Assembly (NCBI RefSeq): GCF_001308265.1
Contig: NZ_CP012023.1
Span: forward strand, 3,032,706-3,096,705
Direction of reading: 5' to 3'
DNA from: Celeribacter marinus
GTDB lineage: Bacteria > Pseudomonadota > Alphaproteobacteria > Rhodobacterales > Rhodobacteraceae
Length of the DNA stretch: 64,000 nt
Shown: positions 1 to 9,422 of the stretch, piece by piece
How positions within the stretch are numbered: position 1 is the stretch's first letter
Layout: each line of letters opens with the position of its first letter
Translations under genes and position numbers: made by a program
The notes under the pieces: generated by a model
What the model saw: only the letters and a program-made list of their open reading frames with translations
Told to the model about the DNA's origin: nothing
The model's database searches: none

Positions 1-913
1 GGTGATCGCCGACCGCGTCACCATTTTGCGCGATGGAGCCTATATCGATACGGTTCAGGCCGCTGATACTCCCCTGTCCAAGATCATCCAATTGATGGTG
101 GGTCGCGATGTGACCCAAACGGCACCGGTCATTCCGGACACATCACAAAACGAAGTGGCGCTTGACGTTCGCAACCTGACACGAGGCAAAGAGGTGCGCG
201 ATGTTAGTTTTGATGTCCGCAAAGGTGAAATTCTCGGCTTTGCTGGACTAATGGGCGCAGGACGTACCGAAGTCGCACGCATTATCTTTGGCGCGGATCC
301 ACGTGACGCAGGCGAGATATTCGTTCATGGTCAACCCGTTGATATCCGCACACCTCATACAGCCGTCCAAGCGGGAATTGGGTATCTGTCGGAAGATCGC
401 AAGCACTTTGGCCTTGCCATCGATATGACAGTCCGCGCCAACATTCCGATGGCGGATCTGGGACGGTTCACGAACCGGCTCGGTGTACTGAACGAGGCGT
501 CTATGAAAGACGTTGCTGTCAACTACATCGACCAGCTGGGCATTCGCACACCGTCCGATATGCAAGAGGTGCGGCTTTTGTCGGGCGGCAACCAGCAAAA
601 GGTCGTGATCGCCAAATGGCTATTGCGCGACTGTGATGTGCTCATTTTTGATGAACCCACACGCGGGATCGACGTTGGCGCGAAGTCGGAAATCTACGCC
701 TTGCTTGAGGCCCTCGCGGCACAGGGGCGCGCAATCATCGTTATCTCATCCGAACTGCCCGAAGTCATGCGCCTCAGTCACCGCATCGCGGTGATGTGCG
801 AGGGTCGCCTAACGGGCATTTTGCCTGGCGGCGAAGGCACCACACAAGAACAAATCATGGAATTAGCCACCCAGCGCGACACTGCGTTGGCCGGCGCGGA
901 GGACGTAAAATGA
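1..913 (+). CDS. Sugar ABC transporter ATP-binding protein, CUT2/RbsA type (5'-truncated)
   Basis: C-terminal ~303 residues of a ribose-type sugar ABC ATPase; the start lies before the window. CUT2 ATPases are tandem duplications (~500 aa), so this is the end of the first nucleotide-binding domain plus the whole second one. Visible near residue 195 is the family signature SGGNQQK followed by a Walker B-like segment ending in [11 protein letters not shown], typical of RbsA/XylG/MglA proteins. The second Walker A is degenerate (GLMGAGRTE), as is normal in this family. It energises import through the permease that overlaps it by ATGA at 910-913. The substrate cannot be read from sequence; ribose, xylose, rhamnose or a uronate are all possible. 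Confidence 0.93.
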   Translation, partial: VIADRVTILRDGAYIDTVQAADTPLSKIIQLMVGRDVTQTAPVIPDTSQNEVALDVRNLTRGKEVRDVSFDVRKGEILGFAGLMGAGRTEVARIIFGADPRDAGEIFVHGQPVDIRTPHTAVQAGIGYLSEDRKHFGLAIDMTVRANIPMADLGRFTNRLGVLNEASMKDVAVNYIDQLGIRTPSDMQEVRLLSGGNQQKVVIAKWLLRDCDVLIFDEPTRGIDVGAKSEIYALLEALAAQGRAIIVISSELPEVMRLSHRIAVMCEGRLTGILPGGEGTTQEQIMELATQRDTALAGAEDVK

Positions 914-1917
914 CCACGACAACAGTAGATGCCCCAAAGTCGACCTTGTCGCGCATTGTCGCGGCGGGCACGCATCAGCGGGTTTTGGCGTTTGCCAGTC
1001 TTGTGGTGTTACTGATCGGGTTTTCCATTGCCTCCCCTAACTTTATGCAGACGTCGAATATGATCTCCATTTTGCAGGCAACGTCTGTGAATGGCGTTCT
1101 GGCGATCGCTGTAACCTTGGTCATCATTACCGGCGGTATTGATCTTTCGGTCGGTACGATGATGACGTTCTGCGCGGTCATTACGGGCGTTGTGCTGACC
1201 TATGCGGGAATGCCATTGATGTTCGGCGTTGTCGCGGCTGTTCTGACCGGCGCCCTGTGCGGTGCATGTTCCGGCACGTTTGTCGCCAAAATGGCGATCC
1301 CTCCGTTTATCGCCACTCTTGGCATGATGTTGATCCTCAAGGGTCTGAGCCTCGTGATTTCGGGTACGCGCCCGATCTATTTCAACGATACGCCCGGATT
1401 TAGTGAAATTTCGCGCGGGTCTTTGATTGGTGACGTTCTGCCTGCCCTACCGCTCCCCAATGGCGTTTTGATCCTGTTCATTGTTGCGGCTGTCACGGCG
1501 TATATTTTGAACCGCACCGTTCTTGGTCGCTATTGCTTTGCGTTAGGATCAAACGAGGAATCTGTGCGGCTATCAGGTGTGAATACCGACCGTTGGAAAA
1601 TTGCGATTTACGCGTTGGCCGGTGCCATCGTCGGCATCGCGGGATTGCTGATCGCATCGCGCCTTAATTCGGCACAGCCTGCATTAGGCCTAGGCTATGA
1701 GCTTGAGGCGATTGCCGCGGTTGTGATCGGCGGCACGTCCCTATCTGGTGGGCGCGGGTCCATTCTTGGCTCATTGATTGGGGCGTTGATCATGGCCGTG
1801 TTGACCAATGGGCTGCGGGTGCTTTCCGTAGCGCAGGAATGGCAAACGGTTGTGACCGGCGCGATTATCATTCTGGCCGTCTATGCGGACATGATGCGCC
1901 GCAAGAAATCCAGCTAA
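910..1917 (+). CDS. Sugar ABC transporter permease, CUT2/RbsC type
   Basis: Inner-membrane permease of about 335 aa, the normal RbsC length, with many hydrophobic segments and the conserved family stretch TGGIDLSVG near residue 80. The ATG at 910 is chosen because it overlaps the ATPase stop (ATGA), which indicates translational coupling; a longer in-frame extension upstream would run inside the ATPase gene. It forms the membrane channel for the sugar delivered by the binding protein encoded next. Confidence 0.94.
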   Translation: MTTTTVDAPKSTLSRIVAAGTHQRVLAFASLVVLLIGFSIASPNFMQTSNMISILQATSVNGVLAIAVTLVIITGGIDLSVGTMMTFCAVITGVVLTYAGMPLMFGVVAAVLTGALCGACSGTFVAKMAIPPFIATLGMMLILKGLSLVISGTRPIYFNDTPGFSEISRGSLIGDVLPALPLPNGVLILFIVAAVTAYILNRTVLGRYCFALGSNEESVRLSGVNTDRWKIAIYALAGAIVGIAGLLIASRLNSAQPALGLGYELEAIAAVVIGGTSLSGGRGSILGSLIGALIMAVLTNGLRVLSVAQEWQTVVTGAIIILAVYADMMRRKKSS

Positions 1918-1985
1918 CATACGAAATTACCACGAACCCTGACCGTTATGCGGTCAGGTCAATCGACAACCGAGGAGGAAACCAC

Positions 1986-2933
1986 ATGTTGTCACGTCGC
2001 GTTCTCATTGGCGCTCTTAGCGCTTCTCTTGCCTTTGGTTCGGCATCTGCCGTCTCTGCACAAGACGAGATTTACATTCCGCTGATCTCGAAAGGCTTTC
2101 AGCACCAGTTCTGGCAGGCCGTAAAATCCGGTGCAGATCAGGCCGCCGAAGAATTCAATGTGCGCATCACATTCGAAGGCCCAGACAACGAAACTATGGT
2201 CGACCGTCAGATCGATATGCTCTCAGCAGCATTGGCCAACAACCCTGCGGCTATCGGCTTTGCCGCACTCGACAGCCAAGCAGCGATCCCGCTGCTCCGT
2301 CAAGCATCCGAGGCTGGCATTCCAGTCATCGCATTCGACAGCGGTGTGGACAGTGACATTCCAATGTCAACGGCCACCACCGACAACGTTGCTGCCGCTG
2401 CATTGGCTGCGGATAAAATGGCTGACTTCCTTGGCGGTACGGGCACCGTTGCGGTTGTAGCCCACGACCAGACCAGCCGCACAGGTATTGACCGCCGCGA
2501 TGGCTTTCTTAACCGGATGGCAAGCGAATACCCCGGCATCGAAGTTGTCAGCGTTCAATACGGCGCGGGCGACCAGTTGCAGTCCACCGAAGTTGCCAAG
2601 GCAATTTTGACCGCGAACCCTGGTCTGGGCGGCATGTTCGGCACCAACGAAGGCTCCGCCATCGGCATCGTCAACGCAGTGCGCGAAATGGGCACTGAAG
2701 GGCTAACAGTCATCGGTTACGATTCAGGCAAAGCCCAAACCGATGCAATCCGCGACGGCCTCATGAACGGTGCAATCACCCAAAACCCCGTTGGTATCGG
2801 CTATGAAACGGTCAAGGCCGCAGTTGCCGCTATGAATGGTGAAACACTACCAGCCATCATCGACACAGGATTCTACTACTACGACCAATCCAATATCGAT
2901 AATGCTGAAATTCAAGCCGTTCTATACGATTGA
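1986..2933 (+). CDS. Sugar ABC transporter periplasmic binding protein, RbsB type
   Basis: A 315-aa periplasmic binding protein of the type I (ribose/galactose-binding) fold. The N-terminus is a clear Sec signal peptide (MLSRR, hydrophobic core, then VSAQDE around residue 24-27). The mature protein carries the usual alternating domain pattern, including an IAFDSGVDSD segment and GYDSGK near residue 245. The ATG at 1986 follows a strong GAGGAGG ribosome site; a longer reading frame extending to 1839 overlaps the permease and lacks the signal. It is third in the transporter operon and is followed directly by a terminator-like hairpin. The ligand is unknown; the adjacent pectin genes make a plant-wall sugar plausible, but this is inference. 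Confidence 0.93.
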   Translation: MLSRRVLIGALSASLAFGSASAVSAQDEIYIPLISKGFQHQFWQAVKSGADQAAEEFNVRITFEGPDNETMVDRQIDMLSAALANNPAAIGFAALDSQAAIPLLRQASEAGIPVIAFDSGVDSDIPMSTATTDNVAAAALAADKMADFLGGTGTVAVVAHDQTSRTGIDRRDGFLNRMASEYPGIEVVSVQYGAGDQLQSTEVAKAILTANPGLGGMFGTNEGSAIGIVNAVREMGTEGLTVIGYDSGKAQTDAIRDGLMNGAITQNPVGIGYETVKAAVAAMNGETLPAIIDTGFYYYDQSNIDNAEIQAVLYD

Positions 2934-2943
2934 TATAACGATT

Positions 2944-2973
2944 GTCGCAGCCCAGCTTTGTCTGGGCTGCGAC
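2944..2973 (+). terminator. Strong hairpin after the CUT2 transporter operon
   Basis: A perfect 12-bp inverted repeat (GTCGCAGCCCAG / CTGGGCTGCGAC) with a 6-base loop starts 10 bases after the binding-protein stop. No long T-run follows. It lies between convergent operons, so it could act on both strands as a terminator or as a 3' mRNA-stabilising hairpin. Confidence 0.75.
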
Positions 2974-3099
2974 ACTTTCGGCCCGATGAACTGAGGGTCG
3001 AACGTCAACCGGCGCAGCATTAGCACAGGGCGATCGAACGGTTCACGGTCTGGCACTTTTGCCCACGACCACCCCTGTCTTCAGAGCCAGTAGGGCGTG

Positions 3100-4398
3100 T
3101 CACACATCAACAGTCCCGAACTCGGCCAGAAACGGCGTCTGCGGCGCGATATCCTCGTAGTGCAAGTCTTGGTCTCGCAACCACGTGTTCAATGGCTCAA
3201 GCATATCTGAAGCGGCATATAAAACCGGGCGATGGCGTGGGTTCCAGTGATTGCCACTCCACTCATCCCATGGCTGATGCGGGTCGATGTGTGCGCCAAT
3301 CCGCGAACATAAGATAACACATTTTCCAACTGAATTTAGCGTAGCCAAACTGATCGTTCCACTCGGTTCCAGATAGTCAGACACCTCACCAAGACTTACG
3401 CTGTACCCAGCAACGTTAGGCGTTCCGAATGGTGTGGCACGGACCCCTTCAAACCATTGTCGCCCTAGAAAATGGCGCGTGCCGTCGCGCTCGTCAGAGA
3501 TGAAATCACAATCATGGAATACAAAGCCATACCGTGTACGAATGTCGGTACTGGGTGCCGTTGCCCACGTTTTGAGGGCGCGGCCGCCAAGGGAGCGTAT
3601 TGTGCATCCTTCGAACCAGGCCGTCGACTGGCCAAATATAAAATCCACATCGCCCTCAATCTCACAGTCCGTGAAACAAGATCGAACGGTCGCGCCCTTG
3701 CGCGGTGATTGCAAGTACAAGGTGTCTTGCAAACTGCGTAACACGACATCTTGAACCTGCACTCGGTCCGCCCCTGCCACAAGAAGCGCCACAGCCTGAT
3801 GTTGGCCGCTGCGATATTGTCCGTGGTTGTTCATCACATGATCGCCACCTTGATCGCGGTCGCAATTGTAGGTGTTGCGCACCGTCAAATTGACCATTTG
3901 AAAACCATCGTTTTCGACACGCAGCACTGAGGCGTTGGCGGTACTGATTGGAGACAGTTTAGAGATCCGTCTGAAAATCGCGGCTATGCTTTCGGGTGCA
4001 TCACGAAACTGTGCCCCAAAGCGCTGTGCGTAGTCTGCACCATTCATTTCAGCATCGATGGTTTCGGACAGCACCACATCGGCCGGGGTATCGCCCAAGC
4101 CGAGTATCGTAACAGTGAAAGGCGCGCGCGGCACATAGACCAGACCGGCATGTACGCCGGCGGCCACACCGATCACGACGCGGCCGCGCCGTTTGTCTCG
4201 CACAGCACGATTAACGGCCTGTTGAACCGTGGCGCATTCGCGGCCATGATCGACCAAATAGTCCGGTACCAATGCTGCGCACTCAAGGCGTGCGGGAGAC
4301 CATGGATCATCCTGATCCGCCCCTGCAGTCCCCACATAGCGCAAGACATTGTCGCGGCTAAAGCTGACAGCCTGCTCCGAGGTCAGATGGGGCCTCAT
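3100..4398 (-). CDS. Pectinesterase (pectin methylesterase), PemA/PemB-like
   Basis: A 432-aa carbohydrate esterase family 8 protein that removes methyl esters from galacturonan. The catalytic motifs are all visible: LQDTL near residue 223 (first catalytic Asp), GDVDFIFGQ near 248 (second Asp) and LGRQW near 314 (Arg/Trp of the active site). The beta-helix core is preceded by ~100 residues as in PemB-type enzymes. No signal peptide or lipobox is visible, so action on imported methylated oligogalacturonides in the cytoplasm is likely (inference). It is the last gene of the minus-strand operon; its ATG overlaps the GH105 stop by 4 bases. Confidence 0.9.
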   Translation of the reverse strand: MRPHLTSEQAVSFSRDNVLRYVGTAGADQDDPWSPARLECAALVPDYLVDHGRECATVQQAVNRAVRDKRRGRVVIGVAAGVHAGLVYVPRAPFTVTILGLGDTPADVVLSETIDAEMNGADYAQRFGAQFRDAPESIAAIFRRISKLSPISTANASVLRVENDGFQMVNLTVRNTYNCDRDQGGDHVMNNHGQYRSGQHQAVALLVAGADRVQVQDVVLRSLQDTLYLQSPRKGATVRSCFTDCEIEGDVDFIFGQSTAWFEGCTIRSLGGRALKTWATAPSTDIRTRYGFVFHDCDFISDERDGTRHFLGRQWFEGVRATPFGTPNVAGYSVSLGEVSDYLEPSGTISLATLNSVGKCVILCSRIGAHIDPHQPWDEWSGNHWNPRHRPVLYAASDMLEPLNTWLRDQDLHYEDIAPQTPFLAEFGTVDV

Positions 4399-5456
4399 CC
4401 GCGCGCCATTAGGGCTGCTGCCATCATCAGCGGCCCCACACCTTTTACATCATCTTTGACACGCGCCTCGCTCAGGTAGTACGCGGGGCTGCCATCGCGA
4501 AACCGGTTCTCGTACCAACCCAGCCCCGCAACCTCGCAAATATCGACCATCTCATGCCCGCCTGCGGCCTTGGGCTGCAACGCGCGGCCCATGACCGTAG
4601 CGGCCAGACCATCGGGCATAGTGGTCAACCCTAATCGCGTACCGCGCAACAGCGCATAGGTGAACATCGCCGAGGCAGACGTTTCCTGATAATTGCCGTC
4701 AAGGTCGGGCCTATCGATGACCTGAAGCCATAGGCCATCAACAACGCGAAGCGACTTGATCTTGTCAATGAGCGCGACCGTGCGCAGCCGTAGGGGCGCA
4801 AAATCTTCGCCGACAAGGTCTGCGACATCAACCAGCGCCATGGCCAACCAGCCTACAGCACGCGCCCAAAATGCTTTGTTAAAGCCAGTTACGGGGTCTG
4901 CCCATGGCTGCTCTAGCGCTTCGTCATAGGCATGCCAATAGAGGCCGCTAGCAGGATCAATCAACGCGTCTAATGCGGTCGAAAGCTGTGCGAGACTGTC
5001 GGCTACCGCGGCATCGTCACGCTTTAGTTGCGCATGCGCAATTCGAAATGGCTGGCCCATATACAGCCCGTCGAGCCAGATTTGCCATGGATAGCGTAGC
5101 TTGTGCCAATAGACGCCGCTTTGCGTGCGCGGGTGGGTCGTCAACTGCCGCGCCAGTAGGTCAGCCGCCGTCAGATACTGCGCCTCCCCCGTTAGCCCAT
5201 ACAAATAGAGCAACGTACGGCCCGGGAGAATGTTGTCGATGTTGTAATCTGATAATCCGTAGCCCGTCAGGCTTCCATCCTGACCGACCTGCACGTCGAC
5301 GAGCCGGCGCAAATGATCCAGCCAACGGTCATCTTTCGTCTCGACGTGCCACAATTCCAACCCGCGATACAGGCATCCGTCCTCATAGCACCAGTTACCC
5401 CCTTTATAGGGCTGATATCGCCGCGCGTAGCTGTCAAAAAAATCAGCCGACATCAA
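4395..5456 (-). CDS. Glycoside hydrolase family 105/88, unsaturated galacturonyl/rhamnogalacturonyl hydrolase
   Basis: A 353-aa (alpha/alpha)6-barrel protein of the YteR/YesR type. These enzymes hydrate and remove the unsaturated uronic acid left at the non-reducing end by pectate or rhamnogalacturonan lyases. Family features seen include the Trp-rich LRYPWQIWLDGLYMGQPF segment near residue 120, whose Asp corresponds to the catalytic position, and a HAYDE motif near 175. There is no signal peptide. It overlaps the polygalacturonase upstream by 14 bases and the pectinesterase downstream by 4, so the three enzymes are translationally coupled. Exact substrate is not determinable. Confidence 0.88.
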   Translation of the reverse strand: MMSADFFDSYARRYQPYKGGNWCYEDGCLYRGLELWHVETKDDRWLDHLRRLVDVQVGQDGSLTGYGLSDYNIDNILPGRTLLYLYGLTGEAQYLTAADLLARQLTTHPRTQSGVYWHKLRYPWQIWLDGLYMGQPFRIAHAQLKRDDAAVADSLAQLSTALDALIDPASGLYWHAYDEALEQPWADPVTGFNKAFWARAVGWLAMALVDVADLVGEDFAPLRLRTVALIDKIKSLRVVDGLWLQVIDRPDLDGNYQETSASAMFTYALLRGTRLGLTTMPDGLAATVMGRALQPKAAGGHEMVDICEVAGLGWYENRFRDGSPAYYLSEARVKDDVKGVGPLMMAAALMARG

Positions 5457-6978
5457 TCAAATCCTCCAGCATATGTATCAAAGGGGCATCCGCATCGATT
5501 TCGGTGAAGCGGTGCAAAAAACCCGCGTGGCTTACCGGCGGCAAATGGCAGGCCATAAGCGTGTCTCCCGCCGTGGCGGTCGCGTCATATTCAACCGTGA
5601 TATTGGACAGGCGCAGGCCGCAAACCGGCGCTTCCGGCAGGCCTAGGAATGCGCCAGCCGCGTGGCGCACGCCGCGCAACTGGACGTTGGAGATCGTAAT
5701 ATCGGAAATCTGCGGTGTGGTGTCATCGACGGGGGCGGGGGCGCGCGATTGTACTGTCGCCGATTTCCCATCCGCATCGCAAAAATAGAACGCATTTACC
5801 GCAAGGGCTGTACCGACGCTGTCCATAACGACATCATCCATCGCAATGCGGGCCACATGCCCGCCGCGCCCCCGCCGGGTTTTGATCCTCAGACCACGGT
5901 CGGTGCCTTTGAACTCACACCGCGTGATGTCGACATCTGTGATGTCACCGCTCATTTCGGAGCCCATCACCACCGCGCCGTGGCCATCCTCCATCAAGCA
6001 ATTGGCAATCGTCAGATGACGCGTGGGGGCGATGTGATCAACACGGGGATCATCGCCCGTTCCGCGTTTCCCTGCTTTTACAGCAATACAGTCGTCACCA
6101 ACGCTGATGTGCAGCCCGCGCACCTGCACATGCATGCAGCTTTCGGGATCAAATCCATCTGTATTAGGACTGTCAGCGGGGTTCTTTATTCGCAAAGCGG
6201 CCGCTGTCAGGCGATCGCAACAAAACGGATGTACCGTCCAGGATGCCGAATTGCGCACCGTCATGCCTGACAGGATGGTCTGCGTGCAATGGGCCAGAAA
6301 TAGCGCGCGCGGGCGGCGGGCCCCGTCGCGGGTCTCCTTTGGCCATGTCCACCAATCGCCACGGTCACCGCCACCGTCCAAAGTGCCACGCCCGGTAATG
6401 GTGAGGTTGTCGCATCCAATCGCAGTGACGGGCGAGGCAAAACTGGCAGCGGGCAGCCCCTCCCACGTGCCGATCACGCGGCCGCTGTCGTCATGTGCGG
6501 GCAAAACCGGCCAACCATTGCGGTCGGAGATGGCGGATAGTATCGCCCCTTCGGGCAGCCACAGCGTCATATCTGATTTTAGAAACACTGGCCCGCTTGC
6601 AAGGCGACCGTTTGGAACGCGCAATGTACCGCCGCGAGGCACGGCGGCCACCGCCGCGGCAAATGCCATTGCGTTGTTGGGTGTATCTACGCAAACACCG
6701 TAATCTGCAGCCTCGATCAATCCCGCACAGGGCGCCGTTCGAAAGCCCACTGTCTGTTGTCCGGCAACCAGCACGTAGTCCGTATCAGGTTCAAGGTCTT
6801 CGATAAACACTGGAACAATGTGTGACACGCCACGCTGCGCTGTCCCCTCAAGCCGCCACGAAACAGGCGTTTCCAGATGATAGCGCGCTGTGTCCGCGTG
6901 GATCAAAATGGTCGCCGTGTAAGGCGTTATCGCAAGGGCGGTGAGCACGATCGGTAGCTTTCTGTAATGAGGTGACAT
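5443..6978 (-). CDS. Polygalacturonase / exo-polygalacturonosidase, GH28
   Basis: About 511 aa with an N-terminal fibronectin-III-like region (residues ~1-90) and a C-terminal GH28 right-handed beta-helix. All GH28 signatures are present: NTDGFD, VGDDCIAVK, GHGAVVMGSE and RIKT, giving the catalytic Asp residues, the His and the Arg/Lys pair. It hydrolyses galacturonan. The N-terminal layout and lack of a clear signal peptide match exo-acting PehX-like enzymes used on short oligomers. The ATG at 6978 is preferred; a TTG five codons upstream (6993) is possible. The ATG is buried in a hairpin shared with the 3' end of the upstream binding-protein gene. Confidence 0.9.
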   Translation of the reverse strand: MSPHYRKLPIVLTALAITPYTATILIHADTARYHLETPVSWRLEGTAQRGVSHIVPVFIEDLEPDTDYVLVAGQQTVGFRTAPCAGLIEAADYGVCVDTPNNAMAFAAAVAAVPRGGTLRVPNGRLASGPVFLKSDMTLWLPEGAILSAISDRNGWPVLPAHDDSGRVIGTWEGLPAASFASPVTAIGCDNLTITGRGTLDGGGDRGDWWTWPKETRDGARRPRALFLAHCTQTILSGMTVRNSASWTVHPFCCDRLTAAALRIKNPADSPNTDGFDPESCMHVQVRGLHISVGDDCIAVKAGKRGTGDDPRVDHIAPTRHLTIANCLMEDGHGAVVMGSEMSGDITDVDITRCEFKGTDRGLRIKTRRGRGGHVARIAMDDVVMDSVGTALAVNAFYFCDADGKSATVQSRAPAPVDDTTPQISDITISNVQLRGVRHAAGAFLGLPEAPVCGLRLSNITVEYDATATAGDTLMACHLPPVSHAGFLHRFTEIDADAPLIHMLEDLIDVG

Positions 6979-7009
6979 AGGGGCGCCGGACAAGATCGGC
7001 GCCCCTATG
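6976..7009 (-). promoter_or_regulatory. Intergenic hairpin containing the polygalacturonase start codon
   Basis: A perfect 13-bp inverted repeat (CATAGGGGCGCCG / CGGCGCCCCTATG) with an 8-base loop fills the gap between the binding-protein stop and the GH28 gene. In the minus-strand mRNA the GH28 ATG forms part of the stem. It could stabilise the transporter mRNA upstream, attenuate transcription into the enzyme genes, or mask their first start codon. Confidence 0.7.
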
Positions 7010-7012
7010 CAT

Positions 7013-8275
7013 TTATTTGTCTTCGAGCGCTTCGTTCACGAGCATCAAAATCTCTTCCGAGGCGTCCGCGCTGTCCAGCTCGCCATAGGCGAACAACTCC
7101 AGCGTGTCTTCGATACCCGCACGCACATCAGGATCTTCGTTGTAGGGGCTGATCGCGGGCGCATCCGCCCCCATTACCATATTCTGCGCATCCACTTGGA
7201 TCTGCTGAATGCCACCATTTTCAAGAAGCTGTGTGGCGGCGACATCCGACGATGGCACGCCGCGTGCCGATCCCATGGCATCGATACCAGATGGTTGGGT
7301 CAACATGCAGTTGAGCACTTCCGCTGCAGCTTGCTGGTTTGGTGAATTGGCCGAGATAGAAAAGACCATGGACGGCTTGCGATACACACCGTCGTTCTGC
7401 GCGCCTTCAACACGCAATAGACCGGCTGGAACAAGTTCCTGACCCTCGGACAACGGATCGGAGATTTTGAAGAAAGTCGTGTCCCACTGATAGCTGCCGC
7501 CGATCTTGCCCGAGGTCCAGTCCGCGTTTTCATGTAATGCCACATTACCGGCAGCGGCCATATCCGGCCATGCTTTGATCACGTGATTTTCCACCATCGC
7601 CTGATACATGTTGAGGCCCGCCTGTAGGTCCTCTTTTGACCACTGAACCTCGTTGGTTTCGGGATTGATGAACGACTTACCGGTCTGTTGGGTTACGACC
7701 ATCTGGATCAAAAGGGACGCGTCCAGACCGATGCCTTCAAGTGGGTAGTAGTTGTCACCCAGCTTTTCGGCAAAGATCGGACCAGCGGCCATAAGGTCCT
7801 CAAAGGTGGTCGGGATTGCCAGACCAGCCTTATCGAAGGTGGTCTTGTTGAAAAAGAAGATGCGACCGGACACCGACGCAGGCAGGCCGTTCAGCGCACC
7901 GTTGCGAGTCGACGCCTCGAGTTCTTCGTCGGACCACTGCGACAGGTCGATCGTATCAGAGAAGTTCCGCAGATCGGCAAAGCCGTCACCGTTCTTTGAG
8001 AAGATCGGCAGCCACGGCCAATTGATCTGCATGATGTCGGCCTCTGTGCCGCCCGCCAACTGTGTGGCGACCTTTTCAAAGTGCCCGGACCAACCCGTGA
8101 ATTCGGGCTTGATCGTATGGCCGAGCGACTCTCCGCAAACCTGAAGGGCCGCCTGCGTAGCCTCGTGGCGGCTGTCACCACCCCACCAACTCATCCGAAG
8201 CTCTTCTGCGTAGGCAGTGCTACCCAATGTCGTTGTGGCCAATACTGTCGCGATCAGTGTCTTGAAATGTGTCAT
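7013..8275 (-). CDS. Oligosaccharide ABC transporter substrate-binding protein, CUT1 (TogB-like)
   Basis: A 420-aa extracellular solute-binding protein of family 1. It has a Sec signal peptide ending around AYAEEL (residues 21-26) followed by the typical LRMSWWGGDSRHE start of the mature protein. The ATG at 8275 is chosen because it begins the signal peptide and follows AGGGAGG; a longer frame to 8449 overlaps the ATPase gene. Together with the two permeases and ATPase upstream and the pectin enzymes downstream it is best read as the binding protein for oligogalacturonides, like TogB of Dickeya. The ligand is inferred from context only. Confidence 0.88.
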   Translation of the reverse strand: MTHFKTLIATVLATTTLGSTAYAEELRMSWWGGDSRHEATQAALQVCGESLGHTIKPEFTGWSGHFEKVATQLAGGTEADIMQINWPWLPIFSKNGDGFADLRNFSDTIDLSQWSDEELEASTRNGALNGLPASVSGRIFFFNKTTFDKAGLAIPTTFEDLMAAGPIFAEKLGDNYYPLEGIGLDASLLIQMVVTQQTGKSFINPETNEVQWSKEDLQAGLNMYQAMVENHVIKAWPDMAAAGNVALHENADWTSGKIGGSYQWDTTFFKISDPLSEGQELVPAGLLRVEGAQNDGVYRKPSMVFSISANSPNQQAAAEVLNCMLTQPSGIDAMGSARGVPSSDVAATQLLENGGIQQIQVDAQNMVMGADAPAISPYNEDPDVRAGIEDTLELFAYGELDSADASEEILMLVNEALEDK

Positions 8276-8285
8276 GTGTTCCTCC

Positions 8286-9422
8286 CTATGACAATGCCCT
8301 GGTTTGGTCGGCGAGCGAGATGTTCGCGCCGCTTTTCTGGTCGAAAAGGTGAATCCGCGCGCCGTCTGGTCGGACACAGACATCATCGCCACGCTGGATG
8401 GTCGTGTCGAATTTGTCGTTCGGGATGACTGCAATAAAGTTGCTGTCACCTATGTGAACGTGCAGGTTTACTTCGTGCCCCATGAACTCGATGTTATGCA
8501 CCTTCCCAGAAAAGGCATCGGGCGTATTGGTAGGGACGATCTCTACGTTTTGGGGCCGGATGCCGAAGGTCACTGGGCCCTCGTGATTGTCCATCCGCTG
8601 CGCCAACGCACGGGGCACGGCAATAGTCTGCCCGGCGAGGGTCAACGTCATCGCGCCATCTTTGGCCAGAACCGCAGGCGCCAGATTCATCTCTGGCATA
8701 CCGATGAAGCCCGCCACAAAGGCGTTTGCTGGGCGCTCGTAAAGAGTGACCGGATCCGCCACTTGCATGATATGTCCCTCTTTCATGACACAGATACGGT
8801 CGCCCATAGTCATCGCCTCGATCTGATCATGGGTGACATAGACCACTGTCGCGGGCCGCCCTTCGTCTCGTAGGCGCTTGTGCAGGTCCGTGATGCGGAT
8901 CCGCATCGAGGCCCGCAACTTTGCATCCAGGTTGGATAGTGGCTCGTCGAACAAGAATACCTCGGGCGACTTGATCAGCGCGCGGCCCACGGCCACACGC
9001 TGGGCCTGTCCACCCGACAATTGCTTGGGCAACCGGTCCAGCAGCTCCTCAATCTCGAGGATGCCCGACACCTCTTGAGTCGCACTTTCGATGCGCGCTT
9101 TCGGTTCGCGTTTAAGCTTCAACCCGAACGAAAGGTTTCGCCGTACCTTCATGTGCGGGTAAAGCGCATAGTTCTGGAACACCATCGCGATACCGCGTTT
9201 TCCTGGCACCAAATCATTGACGATGTTCTCACCGATACGGATTTCGCCGCCCGTGATGGTTTCAAGCCCCGCGATCATGCGTAGTGTCGTGGATTTGGCG
9301 CAGCCCGAAGGTCCGACCAGCACCATGAATTCACCATCCTCGACATGCAGGTCAATGCCATGTACGGCCTTGAAGCCTCCGCCATAAACCTTTTCGACGG
9401 ACGTAAGTTGTAGATCAGCCAT
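8286..9422 (-). CDS. ABC transporter ATP-binding protein, MalK/UgpC/TogA type
   Basis: A 378-aa ATPase with Walker A GPSGCAKST (residues ~38-46), the Q-loop segment MVFQNYALYPHM, ABC signature LSGGQAQRVAVGRAL (~134) and Walker B VFLFDEP (~155), then the switch His in THD. The C-terminal ~130 residues are the TOBE/regulatory region found in MalK-type proteins. Walker A has Ala where Gly is usual (GCAKST), which is common in this subfamily. It starts one base inside the end of the downstream permease gene (9422), so coupling is tight. Confidence 0.94.
   Translation of the reverse strand: MADLQLTSVEKVYGGGFKAVHGIDLHVEDGEFMVLVGPSGCAKSTTLRMIAGLETITGGEIRIGENIVNDLVPGKRGIAMVFQNYALYPHMKVRRNLSFGLKLKREPKARIESATQEVSGILEIEELLDRLPKQLSGGQAQRVAVGRALIKSPEVFLFDEPLSNLDAKLRASMRIRITDLHKRLRDEGRPATVVYVTHDQIEAMTMGDRICVMKEGHIMQVADPVTLYERPANAFVAGFIGMPEMNLAPAVLAKDGAMTLTLAGQTIAVPRALAQRMDNHEGPVTFGIRPQNVEIVPTNTPDAFSGKVHNIEFMGHEVNLHVHIGDSNFIAVIPNDKFDTTIQRGDDVCVRPDGARIHLFDQKSGANISLADQTRALS

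Noticed and set aside
2300..2558. Minus-strand frames inside the CUT2 binding-protein gene
   Set aside because: Shadows of a gene with a signal peptide, ribosome site and operon context.
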